DNA of 64,000 nt from Liolophura sinensis (GCF_032854445.1 NC_088295.1:20819385-20883384); one strand, 5' to 3'; positions 50,806-63,708 are shown, numbered from the stretch's first letter. The notes: a model not told the origin generated them from the letters alone. Numbers and translations: made by a program.

Positions 50806-52839
50806 TGATGATTGTGAGCATCTGGCGGCGTCTGATCAGATTCAGTTTCGGTGCTCGTAGGTTGACGACGACTGGAGGCAACTGTGAGCAGATATACCTA
50901 CAGCAACATGACTTTGTGATGGCGGGGACCTTTGTACACGATGAGTGGATTTAATTGATATGATGAATATATGTCTAAGTTGCCTTTTCTTTCCAAATTT
51001 AAGATTTCTTGGATAATTCTCTTGCCCATTTATTCCAACTTTGGTACAAGGACATCATATGCTGTATCTGTGAATTCCAAGAGGAATCCTATAAGCACAG
51101 GCTAAGCCTCCAAATATCGATGAGATTATTTTCCACCTCATAAGTCCACACAGTGGTCGCCATTTTCATTGTGTAACTCGTGCATCACTGGGAGCAATTG
51201 TGACACATAGATCGATGGAACTGAGTACAAGTTGCTTCCAGTTGCTCCTAGTTGCTTTCTGTCGCCAAAAACCCAGTTGCTCCCAGTCACAAGGTTGATC
51301 TATGCCAAGCTTAACCACTACTGACCATGGCCAGCTCATTGGTGGTTCATTTGTTTACTGTAGCAAGTAGCAGCAGGCACTCATGGATTGTAGTGAGTAC
51401 ACTATGTAACAGGTGCCCAATGCTTAGTTTGAGCCTATACTAGAAGTAGCTAGAGGAAATACAGTTCTGCATGGGGATGTGAGGATGGGGGTGTCAAATC
51501 CCAGTATTAGCACAGAGTAGATCTTTCAGCAGATTTCAACAAATGCAATTTAGCTAACATATCAACTCACACTAGATGACAAGCTAACGCAACCACTTTT
51601 GGCATGAGACATATCACAAAGAACACAAGATTTATCTGACTATAACTATATGCAGTGAAGTTTTCAATGTGTTTTTATTTCATTTCACACTCTTCTGTTA
51701 CAATAGTGATGATAAGTTATACACATGTCAAAAGGTATTGACTGGATACATGTATGCCTGATGGCAATAGATTAGACAGGCCAGTAGTAATAGGCTTACA
51801 TTATAGTCCATTCTAGGTGAGATACATACCAACACTTTCTAAACATGTAGTAATGCTTAATATTACTTTGTGTACATTAGTTTGTTTTATACAAATATAT
51901 GTATTTCATTATGTACAATTAACACTTTGTATATTTACATGTATATATCAGACTATGGGATGTGACCAGTAATAATAATATCCAAACACCGATCAGCTTT
52001 ACTTGCACTGTCATCTCCTAATGTTACATATAACAACACATAAAATACCAAAACATTCACACATCTGTGAAAAGTACTGAACATAACATAAAATGCACTG
52101 TACTGTACTTTTTTTTTTTTTAATTTGTTGATTATCTCAATAATTGATAAAGTTACAGGTAAAAAAGTCAATAAGTTTATTGATGGAGAGGGTAGGGGAA
52201 AACCCCGTGGGATACTGGAAGATTTATTTATATATTTGCTGGGTGTTTTATGTCATGCTCAAGAATATTCACACAGGGAAGCTCCTGGGTCATTGTGTTG
52301 CACTGGAGAGCTGGCCACAGAAGCATCAACATGCAAAATAATTGCATTTCACCAAGCAACTGACAAATGTATCCAGCATGAATTGGTTCAAAGTTTGACA
52401 GCTTTCCTGCATAAATGTACACCATTCACAAACAATCAAGAGCTTTCAAGTATGAATCCCAACATCCTGCTAGTACATGTAATTATTATCAGTCATAAGG
52501 CACAAGTCAGTGAGAAAAAAGATGTACAAAGATACAAGTACTTACAAAATGTTTACAATAAAGCTTTTGTTACACCCAAGGGAAGTTAGATTTCATATAC
52601 CAGTACTTTGTGTATTTTACTCACACTGAAATGTATCATTATTAAGTTAAAGCCTGTGTACACTTAAAAGTACACTTTTCAGTATGCCTTTTTTTTCCTC
52701 GCAAAACACAAGTTAAAACTGTTGTCCTTCAATTTCGTAATAATTACTTCAGTGACACAGATACATTCCTCTGATACTGGTGGCAGACTTTGTACATCAT
52801 ATCATGCAAAAAATATTCCAGAGAAACCATAATAGTATA

Positions 52840-52975
52840 ATGTTTATTTATTTCTTTAATTATTTTCTATGCCATACTCAACAATATTTCACTTATAAGA
52901 TGGCAGCCAGCATTATGGCGGTAGGAAACCCATGACCATCCACAGTTTGCTAGCAGACCTTCATGTGTACCTTCA
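52840..52975 (-). mobile_element. Family A SINE fragment downstream of VPS35L
   Basis: It is readable from ATGCCATACTCAACAATATT through GGCAGCCAGCATTATGG to GCAGACC. A shorter tail piece of the same family is at 52205-52275. Both lie just 3' of the VPS35L stop and may fall in its 3' UTR. Confidence 0.65.
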
Positions 52976-53208
52976 CAAAATAAAAGGCAAACTTCCTGAA
53001 ATAAGAACATATGTGTATGAATGACATGACATGGGAGTTCTTCATATGAGAAATATTTCTATACCACTGTATTTGCAGTAGATGCACTTATTTACTTATG
53101 TAAATCGATTCTTGAACATATCAATACATCATGAAATGTGAACCATGCAAACTGACAAAACATGTTGAAGACAAACAAACGCATGTCACCACTGATGACA
53201 AACTGCAG

Positions 53209-56200
53209 CTATGCCCTAGTCTCTAACTGCATTTTACTGGCTAGGTCAGAGAATGGCTTTCCGCTGTTGCTGTTAGAACGGCGTTTAACATAATCCAGTG
53301 TTCTCACCTGAAATCAACAAGCATTCTTCACAGTTGTTTGCTTGATAAACTGTTAATATGATAACCATAACTTCTTTTAGACAGATGCAGATAACATGAG
53401 ACCAAGAATATCAACTTAGATTTGGTAAGAAGGCTAATAAAGAGCTTCCGTGCAGGGTACATGGATGCAAAACATCAGCTCAATACATATTAAAGTATAT
53501 TTATTTTAACAAGGATTATAATATAGAAACAAGATGTGAGGTCAGAAAGTTTATAAATTAAAACAGTAATTAACACACACAAAGGGCATCAGTGATGGAA
53601 CAGCTCCCTCATGTTATTGTGCTTCAGATGTATGCATACCTGAACTCAGTATTAATTCCATGCACAAGCAGTGCTTCTGAGAGACCACCCAAACATTTAA
53701 GTTAACGCTTAACACAAAAAGAGTTTAAGTTGTGAATTTTGTAATTTAGGGAAATAAATAACAAAGCACACAGAGCATCAACAGTGGAACATCACCCTTA
53801 TGTTGTCCTGTTTACATGTGTGCACAACCACAGCTAAATACAGGCAGTACTTTTAAGATACCAGCCTTAACATTTACATTAACTTTGCTTTAAATGTTAT
53901 TAGGCGCCGATGCTAGGCATAAGACATACATTACACATGCCAATGTTTTGTTTTTGTTTATGCACTGGTTGTGTGTAATGAATTGAGTGATTATGACTTG
54001 ATGCCATTTTGGCAATATAACCATATAATGACAATGTGTAATGAACAGCAATTTGATTGACTTACAACTTGCTTCACATCTGCCTGTCCGTTTTTCTGAG
54101 CCAGTCCCCAGAGGTTGGAAGCTAGAGTGAACACTTTTTCCTGGGTTAGATCTCCGTGAGCAATCACTGTGTTAAAAAGCTCCAGAGCTAGAGATCCCTG
54201 CCTTTTCTGTAACTACAATAAAGATATATATGTACTTGTATATCAATACCACTCTACACAAATGGTAATTTCTACCTATGTATGTAGAATATAATTAATC
54301 TGAAAATTAATACTTTGTGATTGTTAAAACTGAAGTACAAATGACTCAGCAAACAGACATTCAAATTCGTCTATAGAGTGAAGACCAAATTTATCAATGA
54401 ATAATGGTAAATTGGACTGTAAATTAAAAAGACACCTTTATGGAGGATATGAAAATAGTACTGACATCTCACTTACATTAGGAGCACTGAGCATCTTGAG
54501 ATGGGAGAGAATCTCGTCCAATAGAGTTGAGCTGATGCTGTTCACTTCTGCTATGAATTTAGGGTCCCCACCGTATAAGGCATCATTAGAGTCCACTGCA
54601 ACAGAATCACCGTCACTGAACTGACTGACTGATGAACAAATTCAACTTTCTGCTCTATCACAAGGGTACAGTTATGTTACACTGATTGATTGGTTTATTT
54701 GATTGATGATTTACATCATACTCAAGAATAGTTCACGCGTATGACAGCTGTCAGCGTTATGCTGGAAGGAAACTGAACAGAGCCCGGAGGGAAACCACGA
54801 CAGATTGCTGGCAGACCTTCCCAAGTACGACCACAAGGACCTGTGAGGAGTCCAGCATGAGCTAGACTTGAACTCACATCCATGAGTAACAGTGTGCAAT
54901 AATATATGAACTTTATTACAGCTAACGCAAGTAGATGTCAATATTTTAATGCTACATGTAGGCACTGAACCACAAACTGCCAATCCTGTACAAGGTAAGG
55001 CAGCTCATCCTGACACATGGCAGACAGCATTGCCACACACTGCGCCATTTGAGAATATTTTGATGCTACATGTAGGTTGTGAATCACAAACTGCCAATCC
55101 CGTACAAGGTAAGGCAGCTCATCCTGACACATGGCAGACAGCATTGCCACACACAGCGGGCCATTTGAGAATATTTTAATGCTACATGTAGGTTGTGAAT
55201 CACAAACTGCCAATCCCGTACAAGGTAAGGCAGCTCATCCTGACACATGGCAGACAGCATTGCCACACACAGCGGGCCATTTGAGAATATTTTAATGGTA
55301 CATGTAGGTTGTGAACCACAAACTGCCAATCCCGTACAAGGTAAGGCAGCTCATTCTGACACATGGCAGACAGCATTGCCACACACAGCGGGCCATTTGA
55401 GAATATTTTAATGCTACATGTAGGTTGTGAATCACAAACTGCCAATCCTGTACAAGTTAAGGCAGCTCATCCTGACACATGGCAGACAGCATGTCCACAC
55501 ACTGCGCCATTTGAGAATATTTTAATGCTACATGTAGGTTGTGAATCACAAACTGCCAATCCTGTACAAGGTAAGGCAGCTCATCCTGACACATGGCAGA
55601 CAGCATGTCCACACACTGCACCATTTGAGAATATTTTAATGGTACATGTAGGTTGTGAATCACAAACTGCCAATCCCGTACAAGTTAAGGCAGCTCATCC
55701 TGACACATGGCAGACAGCATTGCCACACACAGCACCATTTGAGAATATTTTAATGCTACATCTAGGTTGTGAACCACAAACTGCCAATCCTGTACAAGGT
55801 AAGGCAGCTCATCCTGACACATGGCAGACAGCATTGCCACACACTGCACCATTTGAGAATATTTTAATGCTACATCTAGGTTGTGAACCACAAACTGCCA
55901 ATCCCGTACAAGGTAAGGCAGCTCATCCTGACACATGGCAGACAGCATTGCCACACACCGCACCATTTGAGAATATTTTAATGCTACATCTAGGTTGTGA
56001 ACCACAAACTGCCAATCCCATACAAGTTAAGGCAGCTCATCCTGACACATGGCAGACAGCATGGCCACACACCAAGCCATTTGAGAATATTTTAATGTTA
56101 CATGTAGGTTGTGAACCACAAACTGCCAATCCTGTACATAAGGCAGTTCATTACCTTTGTCCACATGGTAAGGCAGTTGATCCTGAAACATAGCAGACAG

Positions 56201-59200
56201 CATGGCCACACACCAAGCCATTTGAGAATATTTTAATGTTACATGTAGGTTGTGAACCACAAACTGCCAATCCTGTACATAAGGCAGTTCATTACCTTTG
56301 TCCACATGGTAAGGCAGTTGATCCTGAAACATAGCAGACAGCATGGCCACACACCAAGCCATTTGAGAATATTTTAATGTTACATGTAGGTTGTGAACCA
56401 CAAACTGCCAATCCTGTACATAAGGCAGTTCATTACCTTTGTCCACATGGTAAGGCAGTTGATCCTGAAACATAGCAGACAGCATGGCCACACACCAAGC
56501 CATTTGAGAATATTTTAATGTTACATGTAGGTTGTGAACCACAAACTGCCAATCCTGTACATAAGGCAGTTCATTACCTTTGTCCACATGGTAAGGCAGT
56601 TGATCCTGAAACATAGCAGACAGCATGGCCACACACCAAGCCATTTGAGAATATTTTAATGTTACATGTAGGTTGTGAACCACAAACTGCCAATCCTGTA
56701 CATAAGGGAGTTCTCCATTACCTTTGTCCACATGGTAAGGCAGTTGATCCTGACACATGGCAGATAGCATGGCCACACAGCGGGTGTAGATAATCACCTT
56801 GGCATCGCTGTTTGCTTCCCATTGGTAATTCTGTAGAACGTTCAACAAACCCCTCATAAGGTACAACACACCAGCTTCTGGGTTATCCTGAAAAACCAAG
56901 TTAACAGGCCATCATGAAAATGACCATACAAAATCTGGGGACACAACGGGTGAATTTCTTTGCTTGTACGGATGAACATAATCGGCTGTCAAATATGCTG
57001 ACAATATTCGCAGCATGGTTGCAGACACACTATTAGGCAGATTTTTCCATTAATCATGGTCAGTAGGTTATGTCATGTGATCTAGTAAATCATGTGACAC
57101 AAACAAAATTTCACAGTCCATTTCACAGTTTGATTGGTTAGCTCGACCTTCTCGATTGGCGAAATTCGCTGCAGCAGACACACTAAGCAGACAGAGTGAA
57201 ATTGCTGGCACATTTCTTCGCAGATATTTAACAATATATGACCTGTTTGATACAAGCGAATTTTGGGGCAGACAAGACTGCCTGCGAAATGTGCTGTTGC
57301 TGGTGCAGAGACACTAGGCAGATTTTCAAAAATTCACAAAATACGCCTGCACCAGTGAAAAAATCTGTCTACTTTGACTCTGGCTTCAGATTCATAAACA
57401 CTTGTCACTGATAATTGTAGTGCTATCTCTGTTAGTCTGTTAGTCTTAATTATCTGTCTAATTCTAGGTCTTTTATGTGCGGAGGAAAACAACTGCTCCA
57501 TACAGTTATGTATATTACATCTTATGTAGGGAGGAAAACAATTGCTCCATACAGTTTTGTATCTTACATCTTATGTAGGGAGGAAAACATGTGCTCCTTA
57601 CAGTTTTGTATCTTACATCTTATGTAGGGAGGAAAACATGTGCTCCTTACAGTTTTGTATCTTACATCTTATGTAGGGAGGAAAACAATTGCTCCATACA
57701 GTTTTGTATCTTACATCTCATGTAGGGAGGAAAACAACTGCTCCATACAGTTTTGTATATTACATCTTATGTAGGGAGGAAAACATGTGCTCCATATAGT
57801 TTTGTATCTTACATCTTATGTAGGGAGGAAAACAAGTGCTCCATACAGTTTTGTATCTTACATCTTATGTAGGGAGGAAAACAAGTGCTCCTTACAGTTT
57901 TGTATCTTACATCTTATGTAGAGAGGAAAACATGTGCTCCACACAGTTTTGTATCTTACATCTTATGTAGGGAGGAAAACATGTGCTCCATACAGTTTTG
58001 TATCTTACATCTTATGTAGGGAGGAAAACAATTGCTCCATACAGTTTTGTATCTTACATCTTATGTAGGGAGGAAAACAAGTGCTCCATACAGTTTTGTA
58101 TCTTACATCTTATGTAGGGAGGAAAACAAGTGCTCCTTACAGTTTTGTATCTTACATCTTATGTAGAGAGGAAAACATGTGCTCCACACAGTTTTGTATC
58201 TTACATCTTATGTAGGGAGGAAAACATGTGCTCCATACAGTTTTGTATCTTACATCTTATGTAGGGAGGAAAACAATTGCTCCATACAGTTTTGTATCTT
58301 ACATCTTATGTAGGGAGGAAAACATGTGCTCCTTACAGTTTTGTATCTTACATCTTATGTAGGGAGGAAAACAAGTGCTCCTTACAGTTTTGTATCTTAC
58401 ATCTTATGTAGGGAGGAAAACAAGTGCTCCTTACAGTTTTGTATCTTACATCTTATGTAGGGAGGAAAACAAGTGCTCCACACAGTTTTGTATCTTACAT
58501 CTTATGTAGGAAGGAAAATAAGTGCTCCTTACAGATTTGTATTTTACATTCAGGTTTAATGTAAGTGGGTCACAGTCCAAGCCAGCTGATAACCTCTTGA
58601 GATATAATACTTGAAATTCACGCATTTTTTCATGTTTTCTCAAGAAAATATCTGAACTGTTATGGTTAAAACTTTGAACTGTTATGGTTCCAACTTTGCA
58701 CAGTGGAGTAATATGGTAGATAACAATTGAACATGTTAAAATATAATATCAGCAACGATTCATAAAGTTTCAACTATTCACAATACCAATTAACTACAGT
58801 GGGTTTCAGTGGAAGCCATGTGGTTGAGATAGTTGTTAAGAGGGATGACAATGGAAGTGGTTTCAAGATAGGGTTTTTTTCTGCAGCTACTGTTCACTTC
58901 ATAGTTTGTCAAGTCATGATAAAACAAACCAAAGAAAACTAGGAACCTATCATCACTCTTCTCGATCTCTATTTCTGCAGAAACAAATCTGGTCATTGTA
59001 AAGAGTCTTAACTGTTATATATATATATACATATGTATATATTATATACATGGAGACTCCACTTACTGGGATAACTAGCAAAGTGGAGAGGAAGTTCAAG
59101 ATATAATCCACCATCAGAGGCTCAGTGTTTTTAATCTTTCCATCCACATCCAGGGTTCGGGGCACGTCAGGCAATAACGATATGGCAGCCTTGAAGAATG

Positions 59201-62200
59201 CATCACCTCAAAAAAAAAAAAAGCAGCCTGACATGAGGCACCACACATTGTGTCAGAATCCTTCCAAAACCAAATGCCAGGCTGTATCTTTATGCAATTC
59301 TTAGACCCTTCTAGATTTTCCAATGCCTCCAGTTTTCGATTAGATGCTGCATTAGGAGTTTACATAAGAATGCCCCCACTCCATTTGTTTATTTATTTAT
59401 TTATTTGATTGTTGTTTTACACCATACTCAAGAATATTTCACTTATACAGGGGCAACCAGCATGGTGGGCGGAAAAGGGACCACTCCATTTGAGGTTAAG
59501 ACAAATGTCAAGAAACACACCAACAAATAAGCTGCTCGGTAGTGTAGACTGGCTCACAGAATAGGACCCACACCCAAGGGAAATTGCTAGTCCAAAATCA
59601 GTAAAACATTTGGAAATTTTAAAAACTTCAAGCTATGTTTATAACAATTACTCAGAAATTAATTAGATCATCACAACAGTACTAAGGAACAAAGTTTGAA
59701 TAGCCTTAATTAGTTTTTTAGATATCTTGCTCAAGAAATTACACCACACACAATACCCACACACATCCACCCCTACACAGGTGACAGGTGACACAGTTGG
59801 CATAAATTAGCAAAGGCTAGCAAACAGCTCACCTGTTGGAGACTCATGAATGCATAACTTCAAATCATTATAATACATTAAGTACTTAAAACATTTATCA
59901 TAACATGGATAATATGGAAAGGAATTTTGCAATTTACAGTAATTAATGCATATGCATGGAATCAATGGTGGAACATCCCCTTTGTGTTACTGTTCTTTGC
60001 ATGTATGTAAAACATGAGTTCCACACATGTAGAGTTCTTTAAGATACCAGTCTTAGCATTTATTGTAACATTGGGTATAATATAAGCTACAATCCTACCC
60101 TGAGACAAGCACTGGTTGAGTAAGGCTGTCTGTCCAGACACCAAATATAGCTGTAGCCGGCTGAATAGCCCATGAAGTGATGGGATCGTGATGAAACAGT
60201 ATGCAGCACAGGCCTGTGATACAGCAAGACATGATTCAAAAAATACATACAGTCACAGATTATTGTCATACTAATATTTTAATTATTAAATACCCCTATC
60301 ATTGCACATAAAGTGTTCACATACATACTATCTGTCAGATTTCTAACTGCCATCATCTAAGAGAAAATAATCTTGAGCACAGAGTTAAACACCAATCAAA
60401 TAAACAAATAAATATATGTCAGATTTAAGACTGCACTTGTAGATTTAACAGAACACAATGCTATTAACTCACCCTCACAAAAGATGCTGTTTTTCTGGAG
60501 TGGTTTCCTCTGACAATCTGCCTCGTCTCCATTGAAAGATTATTCACATTCTGAAATATATAATCACATACAGGCAGATAAGAACAGGGGTGATATTTCA
60601 ATGCACCAATGATAAATGATTATGTGACTGAATGAAGAACTCTGATGAAGTCAATGCTTTAGCAGCCAAATAAATTAAAATCCATCTCATAGAGAATTAT
60701 CTTACACCTGCTGAAAGTCTGCCAGGCCTCTTAGTACTTGTCCTTCCAAAGTAATTTTTTCACAGGTAAAGCCTGTTTCCCTTTCTTTCTTTCCACTACT
60801 TTCCAGTGCTGGTGTATATATTATGTACACATGTATTACACTTTACAATGCTGGCCAGAAACAAGGTCTACTTGTAAACAATAAGTGTCATCAAAAGATA
60901 TATGTCACTTTGTTTATATTTAACATAAATGACAGTTAGATATATAAGTTCATATTTATTCTACTAAAACACCCATTTAGATCTAAGTAAAAAAACTTTA
61001 GAGACGTCATGTACAGACTGAAACAACAGAAATGAAGAGATTTCATACATACATGTATGTCCATCATATCCGTAACATCATAACTGTATGATGCTGAACC
61101 AGTATTTGTATAATGATGCCATACAATGACGCATATCATGCTGTTCACTTCTCTCACCTGAATGAGCTGCACCAACACCGAGTCCAGATTTGTAAACGAG
61201 GAACGAGCTTCAACATAGAAACTCAACTGCTGTTCAAAGTCACGGCCAAATGAAACCTTTCTGACAAACCCACTGATGAGGTTACTGATTTGACGCCTTT
61301 CATCATCAAGCGTTAAAGCACTGGCAAGAAAAGACAAATTGGAAAATTAAAAGTTTCAAAAAAAAGTATACTTTGTTGAATTCAAATTTTGAAATTTTAA
61401 AAAGAACTCTATACAAGCTCATCAATTCTCTAAAAAAAAATCTTATCTCTTCATTTGGTATTCTTGTCAGATAGTACACTGATGAAAGGGACAGTCATGT
61501 CTCATTAAAAAAAAAATCCAAAACAACCAAATAAAAACAGCTTTATTTAAACTTCTATTTAAACTATGTATATATATATTTACCAAGTTGTTTACATAAT
61601 TACTTACTTGACAGAATCATGCATTGTTTTGCAGATGTACATTAATGCATTTATCACAACTGGATCATTGGTTGCCAGTTCTAGCTGATATCTGAAAGAC
61701 AATTCAAAACAATCAAAGTAAGAAACAAAGCCTACTTAAGTGAGTGAGTGAGTGAGTGCTTGGGGTTTAACGTCGTTCTCAACAATTTTTCAGTCATATG
61801 ACGACGAAGCCTACTTAAGACCACAAGAAAGGATAAACAAGGCCTTTAACCCGATCCTGTCACTGACATCACCACTTTCCCATATCATCCCATAAAACAC
61901 ATCTTCCCAATACTTCTTCTTACTTCATAACAGCCAGCATACAAACACACACAGTTTTATCTATGTTGATCAGCCATCATTACTTTTTCCATGGCTTCAG
62001 GTGTTGAGCTGGTATAACAATTCTCAAGTAAGCATTCTGATTAAATCCTGTGTAGATTGCACCACCTTTTGGTTCATAAAATGTATGAAAAGTAAAAAAA
62101 GTAACTTACTTTACAAATGATTCCATAATAGATTTACACACATCAACTTTCACAGATTCTTTTTGAAACATGTCCACAAATGGTAAAAATTTATCCTGAA

Positions 62201-63708
62201 ATAGCAAACACCATTGTGTACTGAAAGTCACAAAATATTAATACTAAGAAAAGCAAGCTGAGACACAATAAAACATTGTGAGTATGAATCCCCTTGAGTT
62301 AGCTGTTAATAATCATACAGTATGTACAGTTTTAAACCTTTGATAGGCCACAAGAAAGGTGTCATTTCATGATCACAGATGTGTTTCCCAGACAGGAGCA
62401 AATTACAGAGAATCTGCTGCATGGAACCACAGAAGAAGATGTAGAGCCCTCCTGTTTCAAGACAGAGCATGGCAAGAAGCTAATTTAAAAGTTTTTATAT
62501 CTTATTTTTTGCAGGATAGTTTTGTCTAGCTGTTTTTTTTTACTTGAACTACAATATCTCAGTTCGCCAAAATCACAAAAGTACACTTCCTAAACTTTGT
62601 ACAGGATACTCTTTTGATACATTTCTACATTTAATCTTGTGTTCTCTTTTCTTTTACTCTAAAATGTAAAATTTTATAAGAATTAAAAATATGTAAATAT
62701 ACAGCTGTTAAGGACCAATGAGAATTACATAAATCATTAAATATGCAAAACTTAAGCGCGAATCAAGTTAGTTTTCCAATTCAGCTTGAGGGCTGAGCGC
62801 ATACTCTTTGTAACATGAGCATTTCATGATCCTCCTAAGTGCAGTTTTCAAGATAAAGGCACATATTAGACATACACTCACAGAAAAAGAGATCACTACA
62901 TATCCCTCTTTTCATGAGGAAGCATAATTAATCTGAAACACATACAAGCAGATAATGATATGGCCAAGGAAACACAATGACATATTTTACTTGTCACCCA
63001 AATGTTTACCTCCAAACCCTTATAAATTACCCTGGAATGCATGATAGCAGCTGCCTGAGTCAGTTGTTCATGTAACTGACTGAATATTAACATATTGTCA
63101 CTATGCAAGAAATGACTTCTTCATGCCTTATTCCTTGCCTACTATTCCCATCCCACATATGCCTTCAGTTTATCACTATACAAGGGGTACATGTAAGAGT
63201 GATGACTAGTACCTAGCTTACCAGTGAGAACAGCAAGGAGAAGTCATGGATATGGACTAGTATCTTGCTGACAATGGAATGAAGTTGGGGGTAAAACTCT
63301 TCAAAGGCTCTATCAGGCATCATGTGTTTGATGACATCAGCCAGTATGGTGTTCACCTCTCGTTTCTACAGTCAACAAACATACAGACAAAAAATTTACA
63401 CATATCTACTTTATCAAGTGTTAGAGGACATCAGCCTTTTCATTTAACATCAATAAATACAAGTATTCAACATGCAGGCTGATTTAGAAAGTTCTCCTTC
63501 ACTGTTCATAATTGGCTATCTTCTAACAGTAATTAACAACAAAGATGAAGAATTAACAATGAAGAAGAAAAAGTCTACAGATGAAAATAAATTGGGTTAT
63601 GAAAACTAATTGTTGATCTAGCAAAAATATCTGTAGAGTGAGAAGAACCCTTACCCCAAAATGTTTCACAACATATTCAATCCAAACTTCTGCACAGCTA
63701 ATGTAATC
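53209..63708 (-). CDS. VPS35L: VPS35L, Retriever/Commander subunit, C-terminal half (5' part off window)
   Basis: VPS35L (C16orf62 in human) is the helical-solenoid scaffold of Retriever (with VPS26C and VPS29), which acts with the CCC complex as Commander to recycle endosomal cargo. Exons 5'->3' within the window: 63655-63708, 63222-63365, 62110-62195, 61608-61691, 61158-61320, 60473-60550, 60099-60213, 59067-59206, 56722-56887, 54477-54595, 54066-54212, 53209-53307. Together they give 464 codons and a TAG stop, with all phases closing (human protein about 963 aa). Signature stretches include [65 protein letters not shown] and [11 protein letters not shown]. The C-terminal half is the VPS29-binding part in known Retriever structures. 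The gene lies head-to-tail behind ACO2. Exon 56722-56887 is the source of a large intronic tandem array. Confidence 0.96.
54683..54895 (-). mobile_element. Family A SINE next to the exon-derived array
   Basis: The reversed SINE has the tail TACATCATACTCAAGAATAG, the body GAGCCCGGAGGGAAACC and the B-box complement TTGAACTCAC. It sits in the VPS35L intron, about 40 bp from the distal end of the exon-derived array. Confidence 0.75.
54935..56790 (-). repeat. Exon-derived tandem array (141-bp and 114/116-bp units) in a VPS35L intron
   Basis: Unit starts, marked by the ATG[CGT]TACAT motif on the + strand, fall at 54949, 55063, 55179, 55295, 55411, 55525, 55639, 55753, 55867, 55981, 56095, 56236, 56377, 56518 and 56659. 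Spacings are 114 or 116 bp for the first ten intervals and exactly 141 bp for the last four. The final unit merges into the true VPS35L exon. Each 141-bp unit carries a copy of the last 58 nt of that exon, the AAAG|GTAATG donor and about 83 nt of intron. The 114-bp class lacks 27 bp including the donor; the gap lies between two TAAGGCAG direct repeats, which suggests deletion by slippage. No mobile-element ends are seen. Confidence 0.95.
56722..56887 (-). CDS. VPS35L: VPS35L exon whose 3' end was tandemly amplified
   Basis: This exon encodes [15 protein letters not shown] through LPYHVDK, 55 codons plus one base. It joins in phase 1 to [10 protein letters not shown] in exon 54477-54595, exactly as in the human protein. 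The acceptor is GGTTTTTCAG and the donor AAAG|GTAATG. The last 58 nt plus the donor and about 83 nt of intron form the repeat unit of the array immediately downstream. Confidence 0.95.
57470..58545. repeat. 49-bp minisatellite, about 22 copies, in a VPS35L intron
   Basis: The unit begins GGAGGAAAACA and continues through GCTCC, CAGTTTTGTATCTTACATC and TTATGTAG. It recurs at exactly 49-bp spacing from 57481 (57530, 57579, 57628 and so on). Variation is concentrated in the AAC/AAT/ATG/AAG triplet and in CATAC/CTTAC/CACAC after GCTCC. Units 8-12 (from 57824) and 13-17 (from 58069) have the same order of variants, including a shared GTAGAGAGG change, so a 245-bp block was duplicated. The array lies between exons 59067-59206 and 56722-56887 and is unrelated to the other array. 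Confidence 0.95.
59380..59480 (-). mobile_element. Family A SINE tail fragment in a VPS35L intron
   Basis: A (TTTA)n run leads into TTTTACACCATACTCAAGAA and ACCAGCATGGTGGGCGG. A still shorter + strand tail is at 60360-60415. Confidence 0.65.
61741..61806 (-). mobile_element. 5'-truncated family B SINE with perfect target-site duplication
   Basis: Only the 3' 66 bp of family B are present (the (TCAC)n tail and the TTTAACGTCGTTCTCAACAA to ATGACGACG portion). It is flanked by identical 13-bp repeats AAGCCTACTTAAG at 61728-61740 and 61807-61819. This shows a recent truncated retrotransposition in a VPS35L intron. Confidence 0.92.

Larger units (their letters stand above)
49980..53208. other. Intergenic region between ACO2 and VPS35L
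   Basis: It contains the ACO2 upstream region, a (TA)n run, several SINE fragments and, at its right side, probably the VPS35L 3' UTR. The 154-codon + frame at 52125-52589 overlaps a SINE tail and shows no domain. Confidence 0.5.

Noticed and set aside
52125-52589. 154-codon + strand frame
   Set aside because: It overlaps a SINE tail, has no recognisable domain and has no splice or promoter context.
55363-56193. Long + strand open frame of 276 codons across the tandem array
   Set aside because: It is an antisense shadow of a periodic repeat whose unit length is a multiple of three. The real coding sense is the - strand VPS35L exon.
54935-56790. CRISPR-like array (regular repeats)
   Set aside because: Units are contiguous with no unique spacers and derive from the neighbouring exon; the genome is eukaryotic.
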